A DNA stretch of 22,379 nt, from the NCBI GenBank assembly GCA_937896835.1, contig CALBOJ010000117.1, positions 1 to 22,379 of the forward strand, read 5' to 3'. A program made the translations under genes and the position numbers. The notes below the pieces were generated by a model. It did no database searches. It saw only the letters and a list, made by a program, of their open reading frames with translations, and had not been told where the DNA came from. This document shows, piece by piece, positions 1 through 6,646 of this stretch (position 1 is the first letter of the stretch; each line of letters starts with the position of its first letter). This DNA comes from an uncultured Collinsella sp. (GTDB lineage Bacteria; Actinomycetota; Coriobacteriia; Coriobacteriales; Coriobacteriaceae).

Positions 1-18
1 CCCTCATGTCACATTGGC

Positions 19-1044
19 TTAGCGCGCCGCGTACTCGAGCATGCGGTCGAGCGTGAGCTTGGCCTGATCGGCGGCCTCGTCCGACACGCCAATCTGCACC
101 TCGCCCTCGCCCGTCTCCAGGCAGTGCACGAGCTTTTCGAGCGTGATGAGATCCATGTTGACGCAGGTGGGCTGCACCGCGGGGAAGTAGAACTTCTTGC
201 CGGTGCTCTGGCAGCGGCGCTCGAGCTCGTAGAGCACGCCGCGGACCGTCACGATGATGAACTCGCTCGCGTCCGACTCCTCGGCGTACTTGATGATGCC
301 GGCGGTGGAGCCGATGTAGTCGGCCTCGGCCAGGACGTCGGCCTTGCACTCGGGGTGCGCCAGCACGAGCGCATCGGGATGCGCCTCCTGCGCGTCGACA
401 ATCTGCTCGACGGTGATGATGTGGTGGCGCGGGCAATAGCCGTTGTTGAGGATGACGTGCTTTTGCGGCACCCGCTCGGCTACGAAGCGGCCCAGGTTTT
501 GATCGGGGATAAACAGGATGTGCTGCTGTGGCAGCTCGGATACGATCTTGACGGCGTTGGAGCTGGTGACGCACACGTCGCTCCAGCTCTTGATCTCGAC
601 CGTCGAGTTGACGTAGCAGACCACGGCAAGGTCGTCGCCGTACTCGGCGCGCGCCGCGTCGACCGTCTCGCGCTTGACCATGTGAGCCATGGGGCAGTCC
701 GCGCCCGGCTCGGGCAGCAGCACGGTCTTGGTGGGGTTGAGCAGCTTGGCGCTCTCGCCCATAAACTCCACGCCGCACAGCACGATAGCCTGCTGCGGTA
801 AGCTCTTGGCAAGCTTTGCCAAGTAGAAGCTGTCGCCGACGTAATCAGCCACGGCCTGCACCTCGGGCGCCACATAGTAGTGCGCCAGAATCACCGCATC
901 ACGCTGGGTTTTTAATTGCTGAATGGCCTCGACGAGCTCTGCGGGCACCAGTGCCGCGCGCTCCGTTGCCGTCGTTGCCGATGCTAGGCCGGCCGCGATA
1001 TCGCGTGCAAGCTCCGACGCATCCATGTTCGCGCTCTGTGCCAT
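19..1044 (-). CDS. nadA: Quinolinate synthase NadA
   Basis: NadA is the cytoplasmic [4Fe-4S] enzyme that condenses iminoaspartate with dihydroxyacetone phosphate to give quinolinate, in de novo NAD synthesis. The protein is about 341 residues, normal for the family. Visible family blocks are AHYYVAPEVQ near the N-terminus, VLCGVEFMGESAKLLNP (first cluster Cys), PDQNLG, HPECKADV (second Cys) and QPTCVNMDLITLEKL (third Cys), so the three cluster ligands are present. The ATG at 1044 is chosen because an AGGGG motif lies five to six bases upstream; an in-frame TTG directly before it is a weaker alternative. The usual partners nadB and nadC are not seen, but the gene ends 18 bases from the window edge, so they may lie just beyond. 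A promoter within a perfect palindrome lies upstream, suggesting repression. Confidence 0.97.
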   Translation of the reverse strand: MAQSANMDASELARDIAAGLASATTATERAALVPAELVEAIQQLKTQRDAVILAHYYVAPEVQAVADYVGDSFYLAKLAKSLPQQAIVLCGVEFMGESAKLLNPTKTVLLPEPGADCPMAHMVKRETVDAARAEYGDDLAVVCYVNSTVEIKSWSDVCVTSSNAVKIVSELPQQHILFIPDQNLGRFVAERVPQKHVILNNGYCPRHHIITVEQIVDAQEAHPDALVLAHPECKADVLAEADYIGSTAGIIKYAEESDASEFIIVTVRGVLYELERRCQSTGKKFYFPAVQPTCVNMDLITLEKLVHCLETGEGEVQIGVSDEAADQAKLTLDRMLEYAAR

Positions 1045-1079
1045 CAAGGCCCCTCTCTTTTGGCGAATCTTGGGGCTTT

Positions 1080-1108
1080 AGTATGACACCTAGGTTTACA
1101 GCTGACAA
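1080..1108 (-). promoter_or_regulatory. nadA promoter (sigma-70-like)
   Basis: On the minus strand, TTGTCA (1103-1108) and CATACT (1080-1085) are separated by exactly 17 bases. The -10 box lies about 35 bases upstream of the nadA start. The spacer and the -35 box fall inside the palindrome at 1086-1129, so a bound regulator would block RNA polymerase. The promoter is predicted from sequence only. Confidence 0.6.
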
Positions 1109-1129
1109 GACAGCTGTAAACCTAGGTGT
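1086..1129. promoter_or_regulatory. Perfect 19-bp inverted repeat, probable nadA operator
   Basis: The left arm (1086-1104, ACACCTAGGTTTACAGCTG) and right arm (1111-1129) are perfect reverse complements around a 6-base centre. Two ACAGCTGN boxes (1098-1105 and 1110-1117) sit 12 bases apart centre to centre, about one helical turn. The site overlaps the predicted nadA promoter, which suggests a repressor of NAD synthesis. NiaR-type or NrtR-type regulators are known to do this job in other bacteria, but the binding protein cannot be identified here. There is no T-run, so a terminator is unlikely. Confidence 0.6.
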
Positions 1130-1148
1130 AAAGTTGGAATAAAGATTC

Positions 1149-1217
1149 AATCTTGGGGCGGATCCATTTTCGAACTGGCAAGCTGAGGATAGCCGAAAAT
1201 GGACCCGCCCCAAGATT
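1149..1217. repeat. 24-bp inverted repeat with 21-base loop
   Basis: Arms 1149-1172 and 1194-1217 are reverse complements with one mismatch (T/C at the middle). The arms contain CTTGGGGCGG and its complement. No T-run follows, and no gene ends nearby on the plus strand. It looks like an extragenic palindromic repeat next to the larger element at 1249-1461. Confidence 0.6.
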
Positions 1218-1248
1218 CGAGCGGCCCGTTTTGTCCTGGGCCAAGGGG

Positions 1249-1461
1249 CGGTGGTCAAAAAAGGCCAAATATGAGTACTGTCACCAAATTAGTAGCAGCG
1301 ATTTTCCGGTCCAGAGCAGCAAAATCGCCTTGTTTGGAGCCCGATCACGACTCTGAAGGACGAAAATCGATGCACTTTTGGCCGCTGGCACCGATTTTGG
1401 AGGCCATTTGGCTGCCACTAAACTGGTAACAGTACTCATATTTGGCCTTTTTTGACCACCG
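1249..1461. repeat. MITE-like palindromic element, 33-bp terminal inverted repeats
   Basis: Arms 1249-1281 and 1429-1461 are perfect 33-base reverse complements beginning CGGTGGTCAAAAAAGGCC. Complementarity continues inward with interruptions: ACCA, TTAGT and GCAGC blocks match in register on both sides. The interior holds no credible coding frame. A non-coding unit of about 213 bp with long terminal repeats is the usual form of a MITE or a large extragenic palindrome. No target duplication was found at its edges. Confidence 0.6.
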
Positions 1462-1481
1462 GGTTTCCGGCAAACCCCAAA

Positions 1482-1513
1482 AGCGGGTCCAGATCGCTCG
1501 ATCCGGACCCGCT
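1482..1513. repeat. Tight hairpin, 15-bp arms
   Basis: AGCGGGTCCAGATCG and its near-complement (one mismatch) flank a two-base centre. The hairpin is GC-rich with no following T-run. It lies 21 bases beyond the MITE-like element and about 90 bases before the IS remnant, so it may be a cruciform or the edge of the decayed element. Confidence 0.45.
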
Positions 1514-1604
1514 GGGGGTAGCGAGCACAATCGAGGTGTAAGAAGCAAGAGAGGGCCATCGCCTAGAATCGTCAGCGCCTAGATATTCAACGAGAGGAAA
1601 GACA

Positions 1605-1932
1605 GTGGTCCGCAGCGACATGCTACCCCAGCCGGACCGGGGGCTCGGCCTCGACCGGCCCCAGACCGAGGCATTTCACCGACGAGTTCAAGAGGAAGAT
1701 AGTCGATCTCCACAACGCCGGAAAGCCCAGGCGCGAGGCCATGGACGAGTGCGACCTCGACAAGAGCACCGTGGAGAGGCGGGTCAAGTCGATAAACGAG
1801 ACCGGCTCGCCGCGCGCCGCCGACAACCGCACGCCCGAGTAGAACCGGATCCTGGAGCCCGAGCGCGAGAACCGCAGGCTCCGGATGGAGGTCGACGTCT
1901 TAAGACGAGCGGCGCCAGCATACGCTCGGAAG
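1605..1932 (+). pseudogene. Degenerate IS3-type transposase orfA remnant
   Basis: A GTG at 1605 follows a GAGAGGAAAG ribosome-binding motif and opens about 21 codons. The recognisable transposase then continues in a frame displaced by one base, from about 1669: HFTDEFKRKIVDLHNAGKPR, then a helix-turn-helix-like stretch (ECDLDKSTVERRVKS), an in-frame TAG at 1840-1842, and a leucine-zipper-like end (ENRRLRMEVDVLRRAA). This is the architecture of an IS3-family OrfA, broken by one frameshift and one nonsense codon. It is a different, older element from the intact IS that begins at 2001, and no orfB remains. It is unlikely to make a working product. Confidence 0.7.
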
Positions 1933-2039
1933 TCAGGGCCATGGCGGCCAACGGGGGGGCCGCTGCCCCATATCGGCGCAGCGCTGGCATCGAGGCCTTC
2001 TGACCTGTGTCAAGATTTCGGACACGCAAGCTCGAGGAA

Positions 2040-2921
2040 TCAAGCGGCCATAGGCATGGCCTCGGGCTTGGGCTCGGTTCTCTCGAAGAAGGCCGCCATG
2101 GCCTCGGCCGGCACCTTGTAGCCGATCGTCGAGCGGGGCCTTCGGCGGTTGTAGTACGCCTCGATGAACTCGACCACCGCGTGCTTGGCGGAATCCCTGG
2201 TCGGGAAGCTGCGCCTGTAGTACATCTCGTTCTTCAGCGTGGCGAGGAACGACTCGGCCACCGCGTTGTCGTGGCAGTTGCCGGTGCGGCTGCAGGACAG
2301 CCGCACGTCGTTGTCGCGCGCCCATTCGGCCAGAAGCCTGCTGGTGTACTGGGCGCCGCGGTCGGCGTGGAATATCGCGTTGCCGGCCACGTAGCCGCGC
2401 GATTTGGCCGACGCCAGCGCCGAAACCACGATGTCGGCGGTCATGCGCTCGGAGAGCGACCAGCCCACCACCATGCGGGTGTTGAGGTCGATGACCGTCG
2501 ACAGGTACAGCCATCCCTCGCCGGTGCGCAGGTAGGTGATGTCGCCCACGAGCTTGTAGGTTGGAACGGGACTGGTGAAGTCGCGGCGCACCAGGTCGGG
2601 CCGGGGCCTGGCCTTCGGGTCGGGGATGGTGGTGCGCTTCCTGGCGTTGGGCGTGCAGCCGCGTATTCCCAGCTCGCGCATCAGCTTGCGCACCCTGTAC
2701 AGGGTCAATCCGGAGAACTCGCCGGGCAGGAAGCATTTCACGAACCGGAAGCCGAACCTGCGGTCCGACTCCAGCCACACGCGCCGGACCGCCTCGCGCT
2801 CGGCCGACCAGTCTTCTCGCGGGCAGCCGTTGGAGAGCCACGAGTAGAAGCCCGATCGGCTCACGCCGAGCACGCGGGCCATCATTTTCACCGGGAATTC
2901 GGCCTTCTCCGCCAACATCAT
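2040..2921 (-). CDS. IS3-family transposase OrfB (DDE catalytic subunit)
   Basis: This is the catalytic part of the IS3 transposase, which cuts and joins element ends. The N-terminal part (MARVLGVSRSGFYSWLSN) is the HTH_21-like region. The integrase core follows with all three acidic residues visible: D in LVGDITYLRT, D in IFHADRGAQYTS and E in CHDNAVAESFLATLKNE, then the family ending YYNRRRPRSTIGYKVPAE. The frame stays open upstream to beyond 2974, as expected when translation comes mainly from a -1 frameshift out of orfA; the ATG at 2921 is the first plausible internal start and gives 293 residues. The reading frame is undamaged, so the element may be active. Confidence 0.88.
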   Translation of the reverse strand: MMLAEKAEFPVKMMARVLGVSRSGFYSWLSNGCPREDWSAEREAVRRVWLESDRRFGFRFVKCFLPGEFSGLTLYRVRKLMRELGIRGCTPNARKRTTIPDPKARPRPDLVRRDFTSPVPTYKLVGDITYLRTGEGWLYLSTVIDLNTRMVVGWSLSERMTADIVVSALASAKSRGYVAGNAIFHADRGAQYTSRLLAEWARDNDVRLSCSRTGNCHDNAVAESFLATLKNEMYYRRSFPTRDSAKHAVVEFIEAYYNRRRPRSTIGYKVPAEAMAAFFERTEPKPEAMPMAA

Positions 2922-2935
2922 CCGGTAGCATGCGG

Positions 2936-3220
2936 CTACGCCTGGCTTTTGGCGAAGAAGGCCGCGGCTTTTTTCAAGAAGGCGTTCTCCATCTCGAGCT
3001 CGCGTATGCGCCTTTTCGCCTCGCGAAGCTCGCGGTCCTCGGCCTTGGGGTCGGGCCTGCCGGCAAGCTCGCGCCGGCGGTTCTGCACCCACTTGTTCAC
3101 GGTCTTGGAATTCAGGCCCAGTTCTGCGCAGCATTCCGTTATCGGCCTGCCCGTCGAGATGATGTAGTCGGCGGTCTCGCGCCTGAACTCGTCGGTGTAC
3201 TTGGCGGCTGGGTTGGACAT
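2936..3220 (-). CDS. IS3-family transposase OrfA (DNA-binding subunit)
   Basis: A 94-residue protein with the standard OrfA plan: KYTDEFRRETADYIISTGRP, a helix-turn-helix (ITECCAELGLNSKTVNKWVQ), then a leucine-zipper-like coil (REAKRRIRELEMENAFLKKA). It recognises the element's ends and, when fused to OrfB, forms the transposase. The run of six A followed by G, at codons LeuLysLysAla, lies 10 codons before the stop and gives the -1 frame of OrfB. The ATG at 3220 has a GAGAGGA motif about nine bases upstream, a rather long spacing. Confidence 0.88.
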   Translation of the reverse strand: MSNPAAKYTDEFRRETADYIISTGRPITECCAELGLNSKTVNKWVQNRRRELAGRPDPKAEDRELREAKRRIRELEMENAFLKKAAAFFAKSQA

Positions 3221-3302
3221 AGCATACCGTCCTCTCGGTCGTCGATGAATGCATTCTAAAGGATTGGGCCTCTAGCATGCGTGTCCGAAAAGACGATACA
3301 GG

Positions 3303-4421
3303 TCAGACAACCCAATCAGACGTCGTCTCGAGCGCGTCCTCTGCACGGTCGAGCGTGCTTCTGGCCTTGGCACCCTGTTTGAACCACGAGCGCAGGTCCT
3401 CGAGCGTGCTGCCCGCTGCATACACCTTGATTTTGCGACCGCCTTTCGTGGTCACCGTGCAACGGTCGCCGCTCTCGCTGTTCTCGTGCGCCGTGACCTT
3501 CTTGAGGTAATCGCGACGGAACGCCACGACGCGGGCATTGCTGATCTCGATGAACCAATCATCGTCGACAAGCGAAGTGCCCGTGGTACCTCGACTTGCC
3601 ATCTCCTCGGCGAAGGAGAAGCCGAGTTCGCGCTCCTGCCTGCCGATCTCGAGGATGCCGCGGGCGGGCATGCTGAGCATGAGCAGGGGCAGGAGTCCCC
3701 CTATGAACAGGAAGAGGAACGGGACGAGCAAGAGCAGACGAGCACCAGCATCGGTGAAAACAGCCATGAAGGCGATCACGAGCGAGAAGACGAGCGCCAT
3801 GCCGTTGAAAACAATCGTCAACGGCTTGATGGCAGACCAACACAGACCCGCCTTGGTCATCGGGCCGTCGACGGCGTCCGAGACTTCGATGCCCTCTTCC
3901 TCCAGACGGGCGAGGAGGTTGAGCGAGCACACCCCCTCGAGGCTTATCGAGCAGAACTTCCGGTCGCCCTCGAACAGGTCGATCCTCATCATCTGCGTGT
4001 GAAGCGTTGCACGGGTGATGTGGCCAAACGTCGTCTCCTTGCGGATGCCGAAGGCGTTACGCGAGAGAATTCGCTCACCGTCCACGTCGATGCGCGGGAT
4101 GCTCAGCAGGGCCCAGATGGCCATGCCCGCGAGCGCCATGGCGTGACCGAACCACACAAGTTCGTGGTCCCACTCGCCCAACGAGACGCCCTGCCAGACG
4201 TAGACACCCAGCATGAGCAGTTCGAACGCGACGGCGCAGCAGGCGATGATCGTGCGAATGGCAGCGGGCATGCGCACCGTGAAGCGATCGAGGCTGTCCG
4301 TCGCCTCACTGCGCTCGCGCGCGCCGCGACGGGCGACCCATGCAGTGAGCGGACCGACGATGAACACCACCATCGCCACGCGCAGGAACGATTCGAGTAT
4401 GTCGCCCATATTAACCACCAT
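3303..4421 (-). CDS. Multi-pass membrane protein, 3' end cut by IS
   Basis: The family is not recognised. The 372-residue product has five hydrophobic segments at about residues 8-30, 55-78, 89-108, 200-222 and 227-251. Soluble parts lie between helices three and four (about 111-190) and after helix five. Both have short alternating beta-like strands (IDVDGERILSRNAFGIRKET; WFIEISNARVVAFRRDYLKK) reminiscent of bacterial PH-like domains, which is inference. The TGA stop at 3303-3305 is made of the terminal bases of the neighbouring IS, so the native C-terminus is probably missing or altered. The start could instead be the ATG at 4409, which has a GGTGG motif five bases upstream. No operon partner is visible. 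Confidence 0.72.
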   Translation of the reverse strand: MVVNMGDILESFLRVAMVVFIVGPLTAWVARRGARERSEATDSLDRFTVRMPAAIRTIIACCAVAFELLMLGVYVWQGVSLGEWDHELVWFGHAMALAGMAIWALLSIPRIDVDGERILSRNAFGIRKETTFGHITRATLHTQMMRIDLFEGDRKFCSISLEGVCSLNLLARLEEEGIEVSDAVDGPMTKAGLCWSAIKPLTIVFNGMALVFSLVIAFMAVFTDAGARLLLLVPFLFLFIGGLLPLLMLSMPARGILEIGRQERELGFSFAEEMASRGTTGTSLVDDDWFIEISNARVVAFRRDYLKKVTAHENSESGDRCTVTTKGGRKIKVYAAGSTLEDLRSWFKQGAKARSTLDRAEDALETTSDWVV

Positions 4422-4596
4422 CCCAATAGAAAACGTGAATTTGGGAGACTATAGCAGAGCGAAGCGATCTGCACGGCATCGTCCGGGTGTTTTCGGCATA
4501 CGGTGGAAACCAGCGGCAGCGGACGTTGAGAACTCACCCAAAAGACGCGATTCGACCGAAGCGATTCTTCTTGACTTGGTCTCAATGTGATACGAC

Positions 4597-5124
4597 ATGC
4601 GCCACTACCTGCGCGGTCTTGCGGCCCTGATCGAAGAGGGTCACACCGATGAGGCACTCGGGCGCATCGACGCGCTCTGCGAGACCAACGACCGCACCGC
4701 CGTGCGCCGCTACTGCGCCAACGAAACGGTCAACATTGCGCTCTCGTCGCTTTCCGCGGACATCAACGCGCGCGGCATCACCGCCGATCTGCGCGCCGCC
4801 GTGCCCGAAACCGTCCACGTGGGCGATGTCGATCTATTCAGTGTGGTATCGAACGCCCTGGACAATGCCATCGCCGCGGCGAGCGCCGCCCCCGAAGGCA
4901 AGCGGTTTGTCGACCTGGACCTTCGCTACGAAGACGGTCAGCTTCTATTGCTGGTTTCCAACACGTTTGGCCGTGCGCCGCACATGGTCGACGGCATGCC
5001 CGTGGCTCAGCACACTGGGCACGGCTTTGGCACCAAGAGCATTATGCTTGCCGTCGAGCGCATGAACGGCAACTGCCAGCTCCGCATTAACGGCGACCGG
5101 TTTGAGCTGCGCGCCGTGATGTAG
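4597..5124 (+). pseudogene. C-terminal remnant of a GHKL sensor histidine kinase
   Basis: The 175-residue frame holds the ATP-binding half of an AgrC/LytS-type kinase: N-box NALDNAIAAA (residues 86-95) and G-box GHGFGTKS (141-148). The sensor domain is missing. Just upstream the same frame reads stop-Tyr-Asp-Met-Arg-His-Tyr (TGA TAC GAC ATG). In this kinase family the expected text is Arg-His-Asp, with His as phospho-acceptor, so two C-to-T changes (CGA to TGA, CAC to TAC) would explain the stop and the lost His. The frame remains open and kinase-like for about 19 codons before that stop. The ATG has no ribosome-binding motif and no response regulator is adjacent. A short ATPase-like protein could still be made, but a pseudogene is more likely. 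Confidence 0.7.
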
Positions 5125-5142
5125 GGGCTGCCGCCAACCTCG

Positions 5143-5718
5143 CTACAGCGGTGCAGCCGCCGGGGTCAGCTGCTTAATGTAGGCCCACATGCGCTGCTTG
5201 GCGGCCTTGTCGGTGAGCGCCGCCTCAAAACCGTCGAGCGCCAGCACGCGGCGCCCCTGCACATGGGCGACCAGGCCGGGCTTGAGCATGGCGGTGTCAA
5301 AGTCATCAATTGCCACAAGCATATCGGCATAGGTCTCGCGCATGACATCGGCCGCACTGTTGTCGAGCAGCAGCACCGCCTCGGGGTCCAGAGCCTCCAG
5401 CGCCTCGCGGAACAGGTCGCACGGCAGAGTCTCGCCCACCGCGACCGCTCCGTCACCCGCGCCGGCGACGCTTGCCAGCACGCAAAAGTCCTCGGGGGCA
5501 TATCCGATGGCGCCGAGCGCCTTGCGCAACGCGGCGCCATCCGCGCCGGCAGCCAGCTCGCCGCCCGAGCACTCGGCTTCATCCAAATCGCCTTTGACCA
5601 GCACAATCGGCGAGCACGCGTTGCCCGCGATACGCACACCGCGACCTGCAAGCGACGCGAGCTCCTGCTCGGTCGCCTGAGCGATGGCTTCTTTTTTCTG
5701 GCTTTGTGACGTGGGCAT
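5143..5718 (-). CDS. Hypothetical protein, possibly uracil-DNA-glycosylase fold
   Basis: A 191-residue soluble protein. The order of motifs resembles the UDG superfamily: PIVLVKGDLDEAECSGGELA (where UDGs have GExPG and the PFVG loop), a central strand ending in VLLLDNSAADV, and a C-terminal RRVLALDGFEAALTDKAAKQ followed by W-x-x-I-K-Q-L (where UDGs have the HPS motif and a K...W...L ending). The catalytic motifs are not conserved, so glycosylase activity is doubtful; this is inference. The ATG at 5718 is chosen for GGAGAG just upstream; an earlier ATG at 5748 overlaps a TATAAT box and is unlikely to be transcribed. The gene is divergent from trxA and convergent with the kinase remnant. Confidence 0.6.
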   Translation of the reverse strand: MPTSQSQKKEAIAQATEQELASLAGRGVRIAGNACSPIVLVKGDLDEAECSGGELAAGADGAALRKALGAIGYAPEDFCVLASVAGAGDGAVAVGETLPCDLFREALEALDPEAVLLLDNSAADVMRETYADMLVAIDDFDTAMLKPGLVAHVQGRRVLALDGFEAALTDKAAKQRMWAYIKQLTPAAAPL

Positions 5719-5746
5719 GCGCTCTCCAATCGTTTGCGTGCCCACC

Positions 5747-5752
5747 ATTATA
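5747..5752 (-). promoter_or_regulatory. -10 box for the 5143-5718 gene
   Basis: A perfect TATAAT on the minus strand lies 28 bases upstream of the chosen ATG at 5718. No good -35 box was found at 16-18 bases. Its position argues against translation starting at 5748. Confidence 0.5.
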
Positions 5753-5854
5753 TAAAAGAGCCGCCCGCGAGTGGTTGCTTTGCGGGCCGCTGGGTATAAG
5801 CACGGTCGTACTGAGTTTTACGCGGCCGAGCCGCGTCGTATTATGGAGGTCACC

Positions 5855-6175
5855 ATGGCTGACATTAAGCAGATTACCCCCGAGAACTTCGATTCCATCG
5901 TTAACGACAGCCTGCCCGTACTGGTTGATTTTTGGGCCCCGTGGTGCGGCCCCTGCCGCTCGCTCTCGCCCATCGTAGACGAGGTTGCCGACGAGCTGGC
6001 CGGCAAGTTGGCTGTGGCCAAGTGCAACGTCGACGACAACCAGGACCTGGCCATGAAGTTTGGCGTCATGAGCATCCCCACGCTGATCGTCTTTAAGAAC
6101 GGCGAGGAGGTCGACCGCTCGGTCGGCGCCTTGCCCAAGGCAAGACTTCAGGCACTGCTGGAGAAACATCTGTAA
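5855..6175 (+). CDS. trxA: Thioredoxin
   Basis: A 106-residue cytoplasmic thiol-disulfide reductase. The active site is WCGPC at residues 30-34 within VLVDFWAPWCGPCRSL, and the cis-proline loop is SIPTLIVF; the length is that of a single-domain thioredoxin. It reduces ribonucleotide reductase, peroxidases and other protein disulfides, being recharged by thioredoxin reductase, which is not in the window. The ATG at 5855 has GGAGG five bases upstream, so longer in-frame starts are not needed. A TATAAG box at 5795-5800 could be the -10. The gene stands alone, with a strong terminator at 6287-6323. Confidence 0.97.
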   Translation: MADIKQITPENFDSIVNDSLPVLVDFWAPWCGPCRSLSPIVDEVADELAGKLAVAKCNVDDNQDLAMKFGVMSIPTLIVFKNGEEVDRSVGALPKARLQALLEKHL

Positions 6176-6286
6176 TACGCTTGTTACCCATCTGCCGTCC
6201 ATGAGCGGTTTCGCACCGCTCGCCGGAGTGCCAAACGCAAGGTATGCGACCACGGATAGTATGGTAGATACAAACAGCCCCCAGTG

Positions 6287-6323
6287 AACGGGTGCGGGTC
6301 AGACGGACTCGCACCCGTTTTCT
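6287..6323 (+). terminator. Rho-independent terminator after trxA
   Basis: AACGGGTGCGGGTC (6287-6300) pairs with 6306-6319 with one G-T mismatch around a five-base loop, followed by TTCTT. It lies 111 bases after trxA and 74 bases before the next gene, separating the two transcription units. Confidence 0.75.
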
Positions 6324-6396
6324 TATGCGGCGGCGCTCAAGGCGGGCGTAGTAGAATCTGAACCACCATATCGCCCCGTACAAAAGGAGACTCCCC

Positions 6397-6645
6397 ATGC
6401 ATGACGTCGGAATGAACATGAGCCAGCTTGCCATGAGCGTCAAGCAGGTCGACGACACCATTGAGCTCGCTCACGAGTGGAGCCATCAGCTGCTGCATGC
6501 GACCGAGAACTTTGACATGGAGCGCATTGGCGCCAAGCTCGAGGCCGCCATGGCGGCACTCCACGAGGCGCACGATGCGCTCGAGGGCTACGAGGAGGCC
6601 ATCGAGGCCGACCACAACTCCGTCGGCTCTGTGAAACTGGTGTAA
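6397..6645 (+). CDS. Small histidine-rich helical protein, cotranscribed with nikR
   Basis: An 82-residue acidic protein of no recognised family, predicted all-helical with no signal or membrane segment. It has seven histidines: residues 2, 26, 30, 34, 56, 59 and 73. His26, His30 and His34 are spaced four apart (AHEWSHQLLH), so they line one face of a helix, a layout that could hold a metal ion. The start has GGAGA seven bases upstream. Its TAA is followed after one base by the GTG of nikR, so the two are surely one operon. A nickel-linked role such as storage, delivery or modulation of NikR is inferred from context only. Confidence 0.75.
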   Translation: MHDVGMNMSQLAMSVKQVDDTIELAHEWSHQLLHATENFDMERIGAKLEAAMAALHEAHDALEGYEEAIEADHNSVGSVKLV

Positions 6646-6646
6646 C

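Larger units (their letters stand above)
2001..3305 (-). mobile_element. IS3-family insertion sequence, 1305 bp
   Basis: Terminal inverted repeats at 2001-2032 and 3274-3305 agree at 26 of 32 positions and end in TGACCTGT...ACAGGTCA, the TG/CA ends expected of this family. Inside are two overlapping-frame transposase genes on the minus strand, with an A6G run (minus strand, 2974-2968) where a -1 frameshift would fuse them. Total length is typical of IS3 elements. The three bases flanking each end (TTC and GAC) do not match, so no target duplication is seen; one flank may have been rearranged. The right end forms the stop codon of the neighbouring membrane-protein gene. Confidence 0.88.

Noticed and set aside
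2007..3167. Long plus-strand frame across the IS
   Set aside because: It is antisense to orfB and orfA, whose DDE residues and helix-turn-helix are clear on the minus strand.
6180..6400. NikR operator (GTATGA-N16-TCATAC type) upstream of the nikR operon
   Set aside because: Only single half-site-like strings (such as GTATGCGAC, AGTATGG) were seen; no properly spaced inverted pair.
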